Positions 25,129 to 34,713 of a stretch of 64,000 nt of DNA are shown here, piece after piece. Position 1 is the first letter of the stretch, and each line of letters starts with the position of its first letter. The stretch is from Olsenella sp. oral taxon 807 (GTDB taxonomy: Bacteria > Actinomycetota > Coriobacteriia > Coriobacteriales > Atopobiaceae), in the NCBI RefSeq assembly GCF_001189515.2, contig NZ_CP012069.2:2976001-3040000 (forward strand), read 5' to 3'. The notes under the pieces were generated by a model. The model had not been told where the DNA came from, did not search any database, and was given only the letters and a program-made list of their open reading frames with translations. The position numbers were made by a program, and so were the translations under genes.

Positions 25129-26343
25129 CTATATCGTCCAGACGGGGATGGCTTGGACATCCCTGCTGACCATGTATGGCGTCTCCGTCTGACATATGAC
25201 ATTGCCAAAACCGACCTCGTAATCAGTGAAGCTGCTAAGTACCTCAAAGTTTCTGACTGCCTCGGCACGCACATTGGCCCTCGCCTTAATCTCGACGGGG
25301 TGCATGACCTTCCCGTCCTGGATCAGCAGGTCGATCTCCCTCTTCTGCGAATCACGATAGAAGGAGATGTTTCGCGGGTCGCGCCCGGCATTCATATGGC
25401 TCTTGAGGACCTCAGAGACGACGAAGGTCTCGAACATGTGACCTGCCATAGCTCCGCGCTTGAGCTGCTCTGGCGTATTCCATCCCGCAAGATGACACGC
25501 GAGACCCGTATCCATGAAGTACAGCTTTGGCGTCTTGGTCAGGCGCCTTGTGGTGTTTGCCCAAAACGGCTGCAGAATACGAATGATACCGCTGGCCTCG
25601 AGGACCAAGATCCAGCCTTGGATGGTCTTCACGCTGACGCCGACGTCATTAGCCATGTCGCTCGCGTTGAGTAGCTGCCCCGTTCGGGCGGCGGCCGCAA
25701 CCATGAAATTGTAGAACTTGCGCCGGTCCCTTAGGTTGATTGCCTGCCGCACGTCGCGCTCCAAGTAGGTCTGGATGTAACTGTTGTAGAAGGAGTACCA
25801 GTCCATCTCAGCGTCCTGAAGTCGTGGCATAGAGCCGCGCTGGATATGGGCCCAGAGATTGAAGCCTTTGGGTGATCTCGGCGTTTCCTTGCGCGGCAGG
25901 CATTGGGAGGTAAAGGGCGTCCCTTTCGTGTTGCCCGATATTTCTCTCAGGGACAGTGATCCGAGCTCGAGTATTCCGACACGACCAGCAAGCGACTCGC
26001 TCACCCCCTGCATGAGGCCATAGGTCTGTGAGCCCGTGAGCACGACAGAGCCATACGCGTCTTTGGCATCGACCACGAGCTTTACCTGGCGAAAGAGGCT
26101 CGGGGCAAGCTGAACCTCGTCTATGATGATGGGCGTCGAGGAGGAGCTGAGAAACGTGCCAGGATCGTCGATCGCGTTGTCGAGTTCGTTTATGTCATCG
26201 AGCGTGACGTAATCATAGGTACTGCCAAGGATGTGCTTGAGCAACGTGGTCTTTCCGGTCTGTCTCGCTCCTGTGACGAGCACGCACTTGAACTGCGCTA
26301 GATGAGTGCGTAGCGCAGCTTCGATCTCTCGATTGATGTACAT
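25129..26343 (-). CDS. AAA ATPase with DUF4143 domain (paralog 2)
   Basis: The 404-residue protein has Walker A TGARQTGKTTLL near residues 24-35, Walker B IIIDEVQLAPSLF and VLTGSQTYGLM. A winged-helix-like middle (ASDMANDVGVSVKTIQGWI) and a C-terminal DUF4143 domain with KREIDLLIQDGKVMHPVEIK follow; the latter resembles a PD-(D/E)xK nuclease core. Of the three paralogs in the window it is the most like the classical ATPase annotated as AAA_14. GGGAGG lies just ahead of the ATG at 26343. It is on the minus strand with no operon partner; the nearest gene upstream is the AlbA_2-type protein. Biological role unknown. Confidence 0.85.
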   Translation of the reverse strand: MYINREIEAALRTHLAQFKCVLVTGARQTGKTTLLKHILGSTYDYVTLDDINELDNAIDDPGTFLSSSSTPIIIDEVQLAPSLFRQVKLVVDAKDAYGSVVLTGSQTYGLMQGVSESLAGRVGILELGSLSLREISGNTKGTPFTSQCLPRKETPRSPKGFNLWAHIQRGSMPRLQDAEMDWYSFYNSYIQTYLERDVRQAINLRDRRKFYNFMVAAAARTGQLLNASDMANDVGVSVKTIQGWILVLEASGIIRILQPFWANTTRRLTKTPKLYFMDTGLACHLAGWNTPEQLKRGAMAGHMFETFVVSEVLKSHMNAGRDPRNISFYRDSQKREIDLLIQDGKVMHPVEIKARANVRAEAVRNFEVLSSFTDYEVGFGNVICQTETPYMVSRDVQAIPVWTI

Positions 26344-26511
26344 GAGGATACCTCCCTTCTCCTATGGGAGGTACTCTACAGGCTTTGGTGGGTAATGTAA
26401 AATTTGGAGAGTAACTACAAATTCGCTTTTCATGCCGTGGAATCGACTCTATCGCGGGTGAGGGGGGCATCCATCTCCCGTTGGGCTGCTTCGGCAAGCC
26501 TTTCCCTGTCG

Positions 26512-27915
26512 CTACGCTTCGTGTGTGCGTCGATACTTTTGTAAGCTGCTGTTGGGTTTGTCGGGAATCGTCATCTCTATGACCGCAGACCTGAGCGCGG
26601 GCACGAGGTAGCTCTCCCTAAAGTTCTTTTTGTCAGATAGGCCCATGCGTCCCATGATGTCAGACAGCGATAGGGTCTCATTTCCCATGACCCGCAGAAG
26701 CCTTTCGACTTGGGGGGCGACTTGGGGGGCGACTTGGGGGGCGACTTGGGGGGCGACTTGGGGGGTTCTCTCAAACTTCATGTTCCACAGCGTAACGTAG
26801 AAGTCGTGTGGTCCGTTCTCAAACAAGGGCTTGAACTCGGATCTATAGCCGTCCTCGGCAGCCGTCGCGCTACATATCTCGCGAAGTCCCGTTCCACGAC
26901 GCTCCATGAGGTTCATGCGGCTGAAGATGTCGCACACTATGGGGTTGCGGCGATGGCTTTCCACATGCGTGGACATGACATCCTTGGGCAGCGGCCCCTT
27001 CATCATGGAGCCTGGCGAGATAATGTCAACGCGATCGTCGTACATGTCGATATGGACCTCGCTGCCGAGGTCAAGGTAGGAGCGATGGACAAGCGCGTTC
27101 ACGAGCGCCTCGGTGATGGCGCGCTCGCTATAGCAGCGTAGGTTTATGCGGCTGTTGGGGGTCTTCTTCCATGAGAGGATGTTGTGTCGCTTCACGAATG
27201 CCTCGCCCTCTCGCAGCAGGGTGAGCAGGCTACCAGAGAATTCGCCATCATCGGTTGGGTCTTCCTTGCGTGTGCCCGTCCACCTTGTGCAGAAGAGTCG
27301 GGAGTGCCGTATCAGCGGCTCGTCGGCGAGGAGCGCACCGGCATTCGTAAGGTAGCCTCCGTCATCTGTTACGAGGCCAAACGAGATGAGGTCCGCGTCA
27401 TCTATGTCATGTCCGGTCCTGAGAGCGTAGCCTGCCCTCAGGACCGTGAAGCTGGCGCGATCCATCGAAATCCCTGAGACGAGGCTATCCCAGGTTTGGT
27501 TCGTTCCCCTGAGGATGAGCTCATTGAGGTGCTCAGACGAGATGAGCTCGCTTCTGTCGCCGTTGCGCACGTAGGCCTCGCGTCTGCCATCAGCTCGGTA
27601 GTAGTGGGGTGGGTGGGTGCCCGCAGGTACGCGCAGCTCGATTACCGCCCCTGCCCGCTCGCCTGATAGCGCTATCTCAAAGTGCGGGATGGGATCTATG
27701 CGGTCGTGGATCATGCGCGAGATAAACTCTATCTCTGCCTGGGGATTGTCGATGCCGATCGCCTCGTGTGTGGAGTCATCGATGCCAAACACGACCGTGC
27801 CCCCAATTGTGTTTGCAAAGGCGCTCACGCTCTTCAGCCAACTCTTGGGTCTTGAGTGCTCGACATGAGCCTTGAAGTCGCAGTCAGTTGTCTCGGAGAC
27901 GAACCGCTTGGTCAT
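26512..27915 (-). CDS. AlbA_2/Schlafen-type ATP-binding putative regulator with PQVA repeats
   Basis: The 467-residue protein begins with an AlbA_2 (Schlafen-like) nucleic-acid-binding domain (EFKAH-like DFKAH start, FANTIGGTVVFGIDD near residues 33-47). It continues with a GHKL-like region (ERAITEALVNALVHRSY, GTGLREI) and ends in a winged-helix-like domain (LSLSDIMGRMGLSDKKNF). Between them are five near-perfect 12-bp repeats (26707-26766) encoding PQVA steps. These proteins are usually annotated as transcriptional regulators or ATP-binding proteins; a defence or stress link has been proposed for some. Repeat number could vary by slippage. It lies upstream of the DUF4143 gene on the same strand but 168 bp away. 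Confidence 0.8.
   Translation of the reverse strand: MTKRFVSETTDCDFKAHVEHSRPKSWLKSVSAFANTIGGTVVFGIDDSTHEAIGIDNPQAEIEFISRMIHDRIDPIPHFEIALSGERAGAVIELRVPAGTHPPHYYRADGRREAYVRNGDRSELISSEHLNELILRGTNQTWDSLVSGISMDRASFTVLRAGYALRTGHDIDDADLISFGLVTDDGGYLTNAGALLADEPLIRHSRLFCTRWTGTRKEDPTDDGEFSGSLLTLLREGEAFVKRHNILSWKKTPNSRINLRCYSERAITEALVNALVHRSYLDLGSEVHIDMYDDRVDIISPGSMMKGPLPKDVMSTHVESHRRNPIVCDIFSRMNLMERRGTGLREICSATAAEDGYRSEFKPLFENGPHDFYVTLWNMKFERTPQVAPQVAPQVAPQVAPQVERLLRVMGNETLSLSDIMGRMGLSDKKNFRESYLVPALRSAVIEMTIPDKPNSSLQKYRRTHEA
26707..26766. repeat. Five 12-bp tandem repeats inside coding sequence
   Basis: GACTTGGGGGGC is repeated five times without interruption (last copy ends T). On the coding strand it gives alternating Pro-Gln-Val-Ala residues. 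Each unit holds a run of six G, favouring slippage. Confidence 0.9.
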
Positions 27916-28247
27916 AGAAATCCTCTTTGTTGAGGGGACATCGTTTTGGTTGGGGATAGACAGGATACATCAACGTGTCATTGGCTGGCGTGGCATGTCT
28001 GTCCCGCCTTAGCTGCGTAGGGGATGCAAACGAACCCGAAGGCTGCGAGGCCTTCGGTGGCTTGTGGGCCTCGTCACGTGATGAGAGCAGCGAGACACTA
28101 TCTACTACTATTTCAATGTATCAAATGACTTATATGAATGTTTACATAGAAATGTATGCACAAGCAGTGGGGAGAAGGCGCTGGCGCGGAAGGTCACCGA
28201 GTCAATCGCGACCTGTCTGATCGATGACTCTCAAGGTGCGGACGACC
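27916..28247. other. Intergenic region between two minus-strand transcription units
   Basis: About 330 bases. CCGAAGGC (28036-28043) pairs with GCCTTCGG (28050-28057), a short hairpin without a T-run. The rest is unremarkable; the promoter of the AlbA_2-type gene must lie at its left end. Confidence 0.4.
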
Positions 28248-29633
28248 TCAGCCGAGTGAGACCGCGCTGTCGCAGCACTCGGCGACGAGTTCCGTGTCAT
28301 GTGTGATGACCAGCACGCATCGCCCTCCTGCGGCAGCCGTTTTGAGCTCGGTAGCGATGATTCGCATGTTTGCGGCATCCAGGCCGCTTGTCGGCTCGTC
28401 GAGGACAAGGATATTGCGATCGGAGAGAAGCGCGCAGGCAATTGCCAGACGCTGGCGCTGACCTCCCGACAGGCAGGCCGGGTGCGCATCGCGGTATTGG
28501 TAGAGCCCCATTCGCCTGAGGATGTCGCGTGCCCGCCCGATGCCCTTCTCGCTACGTCCCCGCATGCTCATAAGAAGCTCGTCGGACACGGAGTTGGTGA
28601 AGAACTGGGCCCCAGTGTTGTTGGCGCAGAACCACAGCTCCCGTCTGCGCCGCGCGGGGCGCAGACGCCTTCCGCTGACGATCACCTCACCCTCCCTTTG
28701 CTGCAAAAGTCCGCTGAGCACAAGTCCGAGCGTGGTCTTACCGACGCCGTTGGGCCCCATGATCGCCGTCACCCGATGCGTAAAGAACGAGAGGTCCAGG
28801 CCACACCATACCTGCGTTTTGCCCCGCCGGCAGGCAAGCCCCCTGCACTGGATGGCCAAACGAGCGCCATGTGGAGCAGGAAGATGAGGCAGCGGTACCG
28901 GAATCGCCGAGCGCAGACCCATGCGACGCCGTTCGACATCGGGAAGCACCCGCATCTCCGAAGGCAAAAACTGCCGGCATATGCGTCCTGCCCGCAGGTA
29001 CAGGTAGCGGTCAGCAATGCCGTCGAGCCAGGCTATGCGATGCTCGGCGACCAACAGGGTGAGCCCTCTCCGCTTGAGCTCCAGTACGGTCTGTTGCAGC
29101 TGCGCCATGCCCGTGGCATCCATGTTGGCAGTCGGCTCATCGAGGACGAGGACCGTCGGTGTGAGCGCGTATACCGAGGCTATCGCCACACGCTGCTGTT
29201 CGCCGCTGGAAAGCGTGTCGACCGCTCGGCTCCGCAGCGCCTCCAGGCCCATCATGGCCAAGGCGCCATCAGTGCGCCGTCTGATTTCCATGCGGTCCAT
29301 GCCCCGGTTCTCGCAGGCGAACGCCACTTCTCCGGTAAGCTCCGCAGAGAAGAACTGGCTTTTGGGATCTTGGAACACGCTTCCCACCAGACTCCCGACC
29401 TCCCAGCTCCTGAGGCCTTCCACATCGCTGCCCCTCACCAGGACACGCCCCTCCTTCTTTCCGTGGTAGAAGGAGGGTATCAGCGCACTCACCATGCGGG
29501 TTACCGTCGTCTTCCCGCAGCCGGAGGTGCCGCACAACACCAAACACTCACCGGCGGTGACGGTGAGGTCGATGTCAAAGATGCCATTGTCGCTCCCTTG
29601 GTAGCGGAAGGAGACCCCCTCGAACCTGATCAC
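28248..29633 (-). CDS. ECF transporter double ATPase (EcfA-EcfA' fusion)
   Basis: The 461-residue protein holds two ABC ATPase domains in one chain. Domain 1 has CGTSGCGKTTVTRM, LSSGEQQRVAIA and VLVLDEPTANMD; domain 2 has GPNGVGKTTLGLV, LSGGQRQRLAIA and ILVLDEPTSGLD. Such fused pairs energise energy-coupling-factor importers together with EcfT and a substrate-binding S component. The GTG start at 29633 overlaps the EcfT stop by four bases, so translation is coupled. It is the last gene of the minus-strand operon that starts with tetR. Substrate is set by the S component and cannot be read here. Confidence 0.9.
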   Translation of the reverse strand: MIRFEGVSFRYQGSDNGIFDIDLTVTAGECLVLCGTSGCGKTTVTRMVSALIPSFYHGKKEGRVLVRGSDVEGLRSWEVGSLVGSVFQDPKSQFFSAELTGEVAFACENRGMDRMEIRRRTDGALAMMGLEALRSRAVDTLSSGEQQRVAIASVYALTPTVLVLDEPTANMDATGMAQLQQTVLELKRRGLTLLVAEHRIAWLDGIADRYLYLRAGRICRQFLPSEMRVLPDVERRRMGLRSAIPVPLPHLPAPHGARLAIQCRGLACRRGKTQVWCGLDLSFFTHRVTAIMGPNGVGKTTLGLVLSGLLQQREGEVIVSGRRLRPARRRRELWFCANNTGAQFFTNSVSDELLMSMRGRSEKGIGRARDILRRMGLYQYRDAHPACLSGGQRQRLAIACALLSDRNILVLDEPTSGLDAANMRIIATELKTAAAGGRCVLVITHDTELVAECCDSAVSLG

Positions 29634-30385
29634 AGCTTCGAGCCTCCCAGCGTCAGAAACACGGTAGCCGTCACGATCCAGACGGCCATCCAGACCCAGT
29701 CACCCAGACGAAGCGGACGGCTGTGATAGCTGCCCCGCACGCCTGGCTGCTCGGCGCAGCGCGCGATCGCCGAGACGGTCAGTTGGTCGGCTATCTGCAA
29801 GCAGCGCAACAGAAGCGGTACGAGCACGTATTCGCAGCTGAGGGCCGGATGGCGAACGATCTGCAGCGGCGAGAGCAGGGCCCTGTTACGCATGGATTGT
29901 ACGATGCTGGCAAGCTCAGAGCCCATGGTTGGAAAGAACCGAAACACCACCAGCATCCCAAGTATCCAGGAGGTCGGGGCGTGCAGACGTGACATGAATT
30001 CGGCAAGCAGGCCAGGAGGCGTGGTCATAAGGTCCCACGAGACGATCATGGCCGGAAAGAGGATCCAGAAGAGCAGGACCGTAAACTCCGAGAACAGCAC
30101 CATTCGCAGTCCCTGGGCAACGATTGCCCACAGGAGTGCCGCGAGCACCAGATAGAAGCTGGTAAACGATGCGACCAGCCTCCATCGCCCCTGAAAGGCG
30201 AGGTGACAGAGGCCCACAAGCGAGGGGAGCCACAGCCACAACGGACGGTCAGTCAAAAAGATGCACAGGAGCATGCAGGCAAAGGCGACGAGCTTCACCG
30301 GCACCGCAAGTGTGCGGTCACACGACGTGGAGCTCTCGGATGCGGTGTCGTGCTCCGCGCCGGATGCTGCGAGACAATCGGACAC
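29630..30385 (-). CDS. ECF transporter transmembrane protein EcfT
   Basis: The 251-residue protein has about five membrane spans and a cytoplasmic loop with the EcfT coupling signature region (VQSMRNRALL and AIARCAEQPGVRGS). It couples ATP hydrolysis by EcfA domains to the S component. The true start is the GTG at 30385, which shares one base with the TAG stop of the S-component gene. The open frame runs on upstream to 30970, but that part is a shadow of the S-component gene and is not counted. The first ~35 residues are hydrophilic. Confidence 0.85.
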   Translation of the reverse strand: MSDCLAASGAEHDTASESSTSCDRTLAVPVKLVAFACMLLCIFLTDRPLWLWLPSLVGLCHLAFQGRWRLVASFTSFYLVLAALLWAIVAQGLRMVLFSEFTVLLFWILFPAMIVSWDLMTTPPGLLAEFMSRLHAPTSWILGMLVVFRFFPTMGSELASIVQSMRNRALLSPLQIVRHPALSCEYVLVPLLLRCLQIADQLTVSAIARCAEQPGVRGSYHSRPLRLGDWVWMAVWIVTATVFLTLGGSKL

Positions 30386-30990
30386 TACAGGACTCCTGCC
30401 TTCTGGAAGTGCTTTTGTATCAGCCTGCTGCCAATCACGCCACCGGTTAACGCGCATGCTAGCGTGAAAGCAAGGATAAAGGCCAGCCACGCCGGGTTGG
30501 TGTAGTAGAGCAGGTAGTCCTTCACATAGGCAGGGTCTTGGCCTGCCGAGGTCGAGAACGCGTAGTAGGTGTCCCAGAAGAGCACGATGGGCAGCAGGTT
30601 GGTGCCCTGGTGGAGAAAGCCGCTTACCGTACAAGCAGCGATGACCTTCCTGGGATCCTGGCACGATCCGCCCTTCCAGAGGATAGTCTCGCAGATCAGG
30701 CCGACAAGGACGTACCAGGGCAAGAGGTACCAGTTGCCCGAGGCAAGGTAGGCCATCCCCACCATGGTCAGGTACGCAAGCGACGTCCCACGCTTGGCGA
30801 CGCGTGTGACAAGCAGGGTGTACACAGGCCCGAGGACCAGGACGATAACGCCGGTGGAAAGCACCATGCTTGCGAAGTTGTTGAACATGAAGATGACGTT
30901 GAGCGCGGCCTGTATGACGATCATCACCACGCTCAAGAGCACCGTTGTGATGACGTCTCTCACCGTCCATCTGCTGCTTTGCTTACGCAC
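30385..30990 (-). CDS. MptD-family (Trep_Strep) ECF transporter S component
   Basis: The 201-residue protein has about six hydrophobic segments and opens with a basic MRKQSSRWTVRD. Segments such as VVMIVIQAALNVIFMFNN and ASGNWYLLPWYVLVGLICE recall the Trep_Strep/MptD family of putative S components. S components bind a vitamin, metal or small nutrient at the outer face. Stop and start codons interlock with ecfT downstream. Genes for two ABC half-transporters precede it by 107 bp, an association I recall from siderophore-type uptake loci, so a metal-chelate substrate is a reasonable but unproven guess. Confidence 0.8.
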   Translation of the reverse strand: MRKQSSRWTVRDVITTVLLSVVMIVIQAALNVIFMFNNFASMVLSTGVIVLVLGPVYTLLVTRVAKRGTSLAYLTMVGMAYLASGNWYLLPWYVLVGLICETILWKGGSCQDPRKVIAACTVSGFLHQGTNLLPIVLFWDTYYAFSTSAGQDPAYVKDYLLYYTNPAWLAFILAFTLACALTGGVIGSRLIQKHFQKAGVL

Positions 30991-31096
30991 GTTATCCTCC
31001 TTGTCTTGGTATACGACGGCCGTGTCTTGGCTGCCCTTTTTGCCGCGGCCCGGATGCCTTCCGACCGCGTGCCCCCGATCGCAGCCTGCTTGCCCC

Positions 31097-32860
31097 CTAA
31101 CCGGCTGCCTCCCTGCGAATGGCCCATCCCGACGCCTGCTGCCGTATGCTCACCAGCTGCCGGTACAGGCCTCCCTGCCCCATAAGTTCGGCGTGGGTGC
31201 CGCGCTGGACGATGCGTCCCTTGTCGAGCACGACAATCTGGTCGGCATCTCGCACCGTCGCCAGGTGATGGGCTATCATCAGCAGCGTCTTGCCGCGCGT
31301 GAGCTCGGCTATGGCCTTCTGTAGCTCGCGTTCGTTCTCGGGGTCCACGCTTGCCGTAGCCTCATCGAGGATGACGATGGGAGCATCCTTCAGAAGGGCG
31401 CGGGCGATCGATATGCGCTGCCTCTCTCCGCCAGAAAGCGACGAGCCTCCCTCGCCCACCATCGTCTGATAGCCGTCGGGAAGCGCGCTGATGAACTCGT
31501 GGCAGCAGGCTCTGCGGGCCGCCTCGCGCACATCCTCGTCCGTGGCGTCACGGCGGCCGATGCGAATGTTGTTCTCGATGGTATCGTTGAACAGGTAGAC
31601 GTTCTGAAAGACGATCGAGAAGTTTGTAAGCAGGCTGTCACAGGTGATGTCGCGAACGTCCACCCCGCCGACCGCGATCCTCCCTTCGCGCACATCCCAG
31701 AATCGGGCTATCAGGTTGCAGAGCGTGGTCTTTCCCGAGCCTGACGGGCCTACGATTGCGCAGGTCGTTTTCTCCGGAACGGCAAGGCTTACGTCGTCGA
31801 TGACGACGGCGCCGTCCCCATAGGAAAACGAGACCCCAACAAGCTCGATGTCGAACCGATCAAGCTTGATGTCGGTGCTATCCTCGTCGATACGGGGCAT
31901 GTCCATGACCTCGTCCACGCGATCGAGCGAGGCGTCGATGGCCCGTGCGATCGAAGTTACGCTGCCGGCGACCTCCACTGCCGAGTAGACCATGAAGCTG
32001 GCGACCAAAAGCATCAGGCTCTTCTCGGGAGCGATGTCACCGATGAGCAGCAGGTAGGGGGCGATCACAAGAAATGCCGCGCGCACGAGCTTGAACACGC
32101 TCTGGTAGGCTGCAGCTACGCTGGTGAAGGCGCGCTCGAGCGAGACGTTTGCCGCCGTGCTCTCGTCGATGGCAGCGTCGACCTTGCGCGCGGTTCTTGT
32201 CCCCAGGCCGAAGGCCTTGACCACCGCCATGCCCTGAACGTGCTCAAGCACGGCGGAAACCAGGTTTGCCTGGGCCGCCTGCCTGCGCGGGGAATAGCTG
32301 TCGCCGACCTTCTGACTCAGCGAGTAGAGAAGCAACGCGCAGATAAGGCCAACAATCGAGACAAGCCCCAGACGCCACTCGTAGGCGAGAAGCCAGGCGG
32401 TGATGACGACGGCCTGTATGAAACCGCCCGCCACGATCTCGAGGACACTCACCGCCTTAGTCTCGATATCCTCGAGCGTCGTGGTTGCGGCGGCCGCGAT
32501 GGCGCCAACCTCGCGCTCATCGAAGAAGCCCATGTACGTGCGCTTGAGCCTCTCGCCTATCTCAAGGCGTTTCTGTGAGCACATATCAAAGCTGCCGATG
32601 GTACGGCGCAGAGAGGAGCAGTTGGTGAGCACGATCTGTCCCGTAAGGCTGACGACCATGATAGACAGAGAGACCCAGGCAGTCGTCGCAAAGATGGGAC
32701 GCCCGGCCAGGCCATCGAGCACCTCGATCAGCACGACGAGAATGGCCATCAGAGGTAGCGTCTCGAACATCGCGGTGAAGACGGTGAAGACGAACGAGAG
32801 GATGAGCGATCGCCTCTGCTCTCCCGCAAAGGCAAGCAAGCGCCCGAACAGCTTGATCAT
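31097..32860 (-). CDS. ABC half-transporter, ATPase/permease (second of pair)
   Basis: The 587-residue protein has an N-terminal six-span membrane domain (residues 1-300) and a C-terminal ATPase with VGPSGSGKTTLCNL, SLSGGERQRISIARALL and VILDEATASVDPENE. All catalytic motifs are intact. The ATG at 32860 overlaps the TGA of the preceding half-transporter gene (ATGA), and AGGAGGTGAT precedes it, so the two proteins very likely form a heterodimer. They resemble YbtP/YbtQ- or IrtA/IrtB-type pairs, but drug or peptide export cannot be excluded. Confidence 0.88.
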   Translation of the reverse strand: MIKLFGRLLAFAGEQRRSLILSFVFTVFTAMFETLPLMAILVVLIEVLDGLAGRPIFATTAWVSLSIMVVSLTGQIVLTNCSSLRRTIGSFDMCSQKRLEIGERLKRTYMGFFDEREVGAIAAAATTTLEDIETKAVSVLEIVAGGFIQAVVITAWLLAYEWRLGLVSIVGLICALLLYSLSQKVGDSYSPRRQAAQANLVSAVLEHVQGMAVVKAFGLGTRTARKVDAAIDESTAANVSLERAFTSVAAAYQSVFKLVRAAFLVIAPYLLLIGDIAPEKSLMLLVASFMVYSAVEVAGSVTSIARAIDASLDRVDEVMDMPRIDEDSTDIKLDRFDIELVGVSFSYGDGAVVIDDVSLAVPEKTTCAIVGPSGSGKTTLCNLIARFWDVREGRIAVGGVDVRDITCDSLLTNFSIVFQNVYLFNDTIENNIRIGRRDATDEDVREAARRACCHEFISALPDGYQTMVGEGGSSLSGGERQRISIARALLKDAPIVILDEATASVDPENERELQKAIAELTRGKTLLMIAHHLATVRDADQIVVLDKGRIVQRGTHAELMGQGGLYRQLVSIRQQASGWAIRREAAG

Positions 32861-34608
32861 GCCGTATCACCTCCTGCGTGCGTGGCCTCCTGCTGGGCGT
32901 TCCAGAGACTGCGGTACAGCGGGCTGCTTTCAAGCAGCCCGTGATGGGTGCCCTCGGCAGATATCCTGCCGTGGTCCATGACCACTATCTTGTCCGCTCC
33001 CACGATGGTCGAAAGATGGTGGGCGATGATGATGAGCGTTTTTCCCGTCACAAGCCCGCTGATGGACGCCTGTATGGCCGCCTCGTTCTCGGGATCGGTG
33101 AAGGCGGTCGCTTCGTCGAGAATGACGATGGGCGCATTCTTCAGCACTGCCCGTGCTATGGCGATGCGCTGGCGCTCGCCGCCCGAGAGCCTCGCCCCCG
33201 CGCTACCGACGCAGGTGTCGTAGCCTGCCGGCAGGGCGCATATGAACTCATGGCAGCTTGCGCGTTGCGCGGCTTCCTCGACCTCCGCATCGGACGCATC
33301 GGGTTTGCCCATGCGGATGTTCTCGCGGACTGTCAGGTCAAACAGGTAGTTGTCCTGAGTCACATAGGAGATCGATCGCATGACCTGCTCAAGCGGTATA
33401 TCTTTGACATCGATGCCGCCAATGCCCACCGAGCCGCCATCCGCCTCCCAGAACGAGGCGATGAGGCGCGCGACGGTGGACTTTCCTGACCCCGAGGGGC
33501 CGACGAGGGCGGTCATGGCGTGCGGTTCGATCGCAAGCGATATGCCGTGGAGCACCTCCTCCTTCCCGTATCCGAAGCTCACCTTGTCGAACGTTATGCG
33601 GTAGTCGGGAATCTCGACGGGCGTCGAGGGGCGCTTCATCTCGGGCGCATCGAGCAGGGTCGATACCTCGGCCACCGTTGAGTCCACCATCGCCAGGCTG
33701 TCGGTGTATCTTAGCGCCTGCATGAGCGGCTTCACCAGCCCGAGTGCGAGGATGATGCAGGTGATGAGTGCAGAGGCGGAGATATCGCCGCTCAGGTAGA
33801 GGAGGCTGCCCAGCGGCAGGACGCCTATCAGGCATGACGGCATGATGGTGACACCGGCCACATAGAAGGGGTTGGTCTGCCTGAACCACGTGACCTTTGC
33901 GTCCTCGTTTGCGCGGACTGCGTCCACGTACCTCCCATATGATGCCGTACTCTGGTTGAACCCCTTGATGACCTCGATGCCGCCAATGTACTCGACGATG
34001 GCCGCGTCCATGTTCTTGCTCGCATCGAGCACGCGTGCGTAGCGGGGCCCGTAGTCCTTCATCATGCCCATGTAGCAGCAGATCCCGACTGGTATCGTGA
34101 TAAGCGATATCAGGGCCAGGCGCCAGTCCAGGACAAAGAGGTAGGCAAGCATCAGGACGGGGATGAGGGTGTTCGCCGTCAGCTCGGGGACCATATGGGC
34201 GAGGGGAAGCTCGAGTTTCTCGACCGTATCGACGATGAGCGTTTTGAACGTGCCCGATGGCTGGTCGAGCACCGTGCCCATGGGGACGCGTGAGAGTTTG
34301 TCGGTAAGCGCTTTGCGGATGCTGTTCAGGGTAATGAAGGCGCACCGATGCGAGATGATCGTCGAGGCAGACGCGAGCCATACGCTGCCAAGGTAGCCGA
34401 CAAGGGCGACGGATGCCGCTGCGGCTATGGGGCCGAGCTCGTACATTCCGGCGCAGACCAGCGTCAGTATCTGCGCCGCAGCGATATAGGGCACGATACC
34501 GGCGGCCGCGCCAAGGACGGCAAAGACCACAGAGGCGGTAAGGCCGCCGTAGGCCTCGCGGGCAAAGGACATCAGTCTCGATACGGTGGTGCTGTGGGCT
34601 GCAGGCAC
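32857..34608 (-). CDS. ABC half-transporter, ATPase/permease (first of pair)
   Basis: The 583-residue protein has a six-span membrane domain, then an ATPase with VGPSGSGKSTVARL, LSGGERQRIAIARAVL and VILDEATAFTDPENE. The start is a GTG at 34608, preceded by an ideal AAGGAGG five bases upstream; the open frame extends 28 codons further without support. It is the second gene of the operon, 105 bp after tetR, and overlaps its partner by four bases. The pair probably moves one substrate with the ECF module encoded downstream. Confidence 0.88.
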   Translation of the reverse strand: MPAAHSTTVSRLMSFAREAYGGLTASVVFAVLGAAAGIVPYIAAAQILTLVCAGMYELGPIAAAASVALVGYLGSVWLASASTIISHRCAFITLNSIRKALTDKLSRVPMGTVLDQPSGTFKTLIVDTVEKLELPLAHMVPELTANTLIPVLMLAYLFVLDWRLALISLITIPVGICCYMGMMKDYGPRYARVLDASKNMDAAIVEYIGGIEVIKGFNQSTASYGRYVDAVRANEDAKVTWFRQTNPFYVAGVTIMPSCLIGVLPLGSLLYLSGDISASALITCIILALGLVKPLMQALRYTDSLAMVDSTVAEVSTLLDAPEMKRPSTPVEIPDYRITFDKVSFGYGKEEVLHGISLAIEPHAMTALVGPSGSGKSTVARLIASFWEADGGSVGIGGIDVKDIPLEQVMRSISYVTQDNYLFDLTVRENIRMGKPDASDAEVEEAAQRASCHEFICALPAGYDTCVGSAGARLSGGERQRIAIARAVLKNAPIVILDEATAFTDPENEAAIQASISGLVTGKTLIIIAHHLSTIVGADKIVVMDHGRISAEGTHHGLLESSPLYRSLWNAQQEATHAGGDTA

Positions 34609-34713
34609 AAAAACCTCCTTCTGTGGGCGGCCACTTGCCCGCCTATACGGGGACGTGTCAAAGCGTGACGACGCCAAGATGCGGCGGATCACGAGAAGCC
34701 AAGGCGCGGCGGG

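Noticed and set aside
28299-29726. 475-codon plus-strand frame opposite the ECF ATPase gene
   Set aside because: Antisense shadow; the minus strand has two complete sets of ABC motifs.
30386-30970. Upstream extension of the EcfT frame
   Set aside because: It overlaps the S-component gene out of frame and encodes improbable His/Arg/Pro-rich sequence; GTG 30385 interlocks with the S-component stop.
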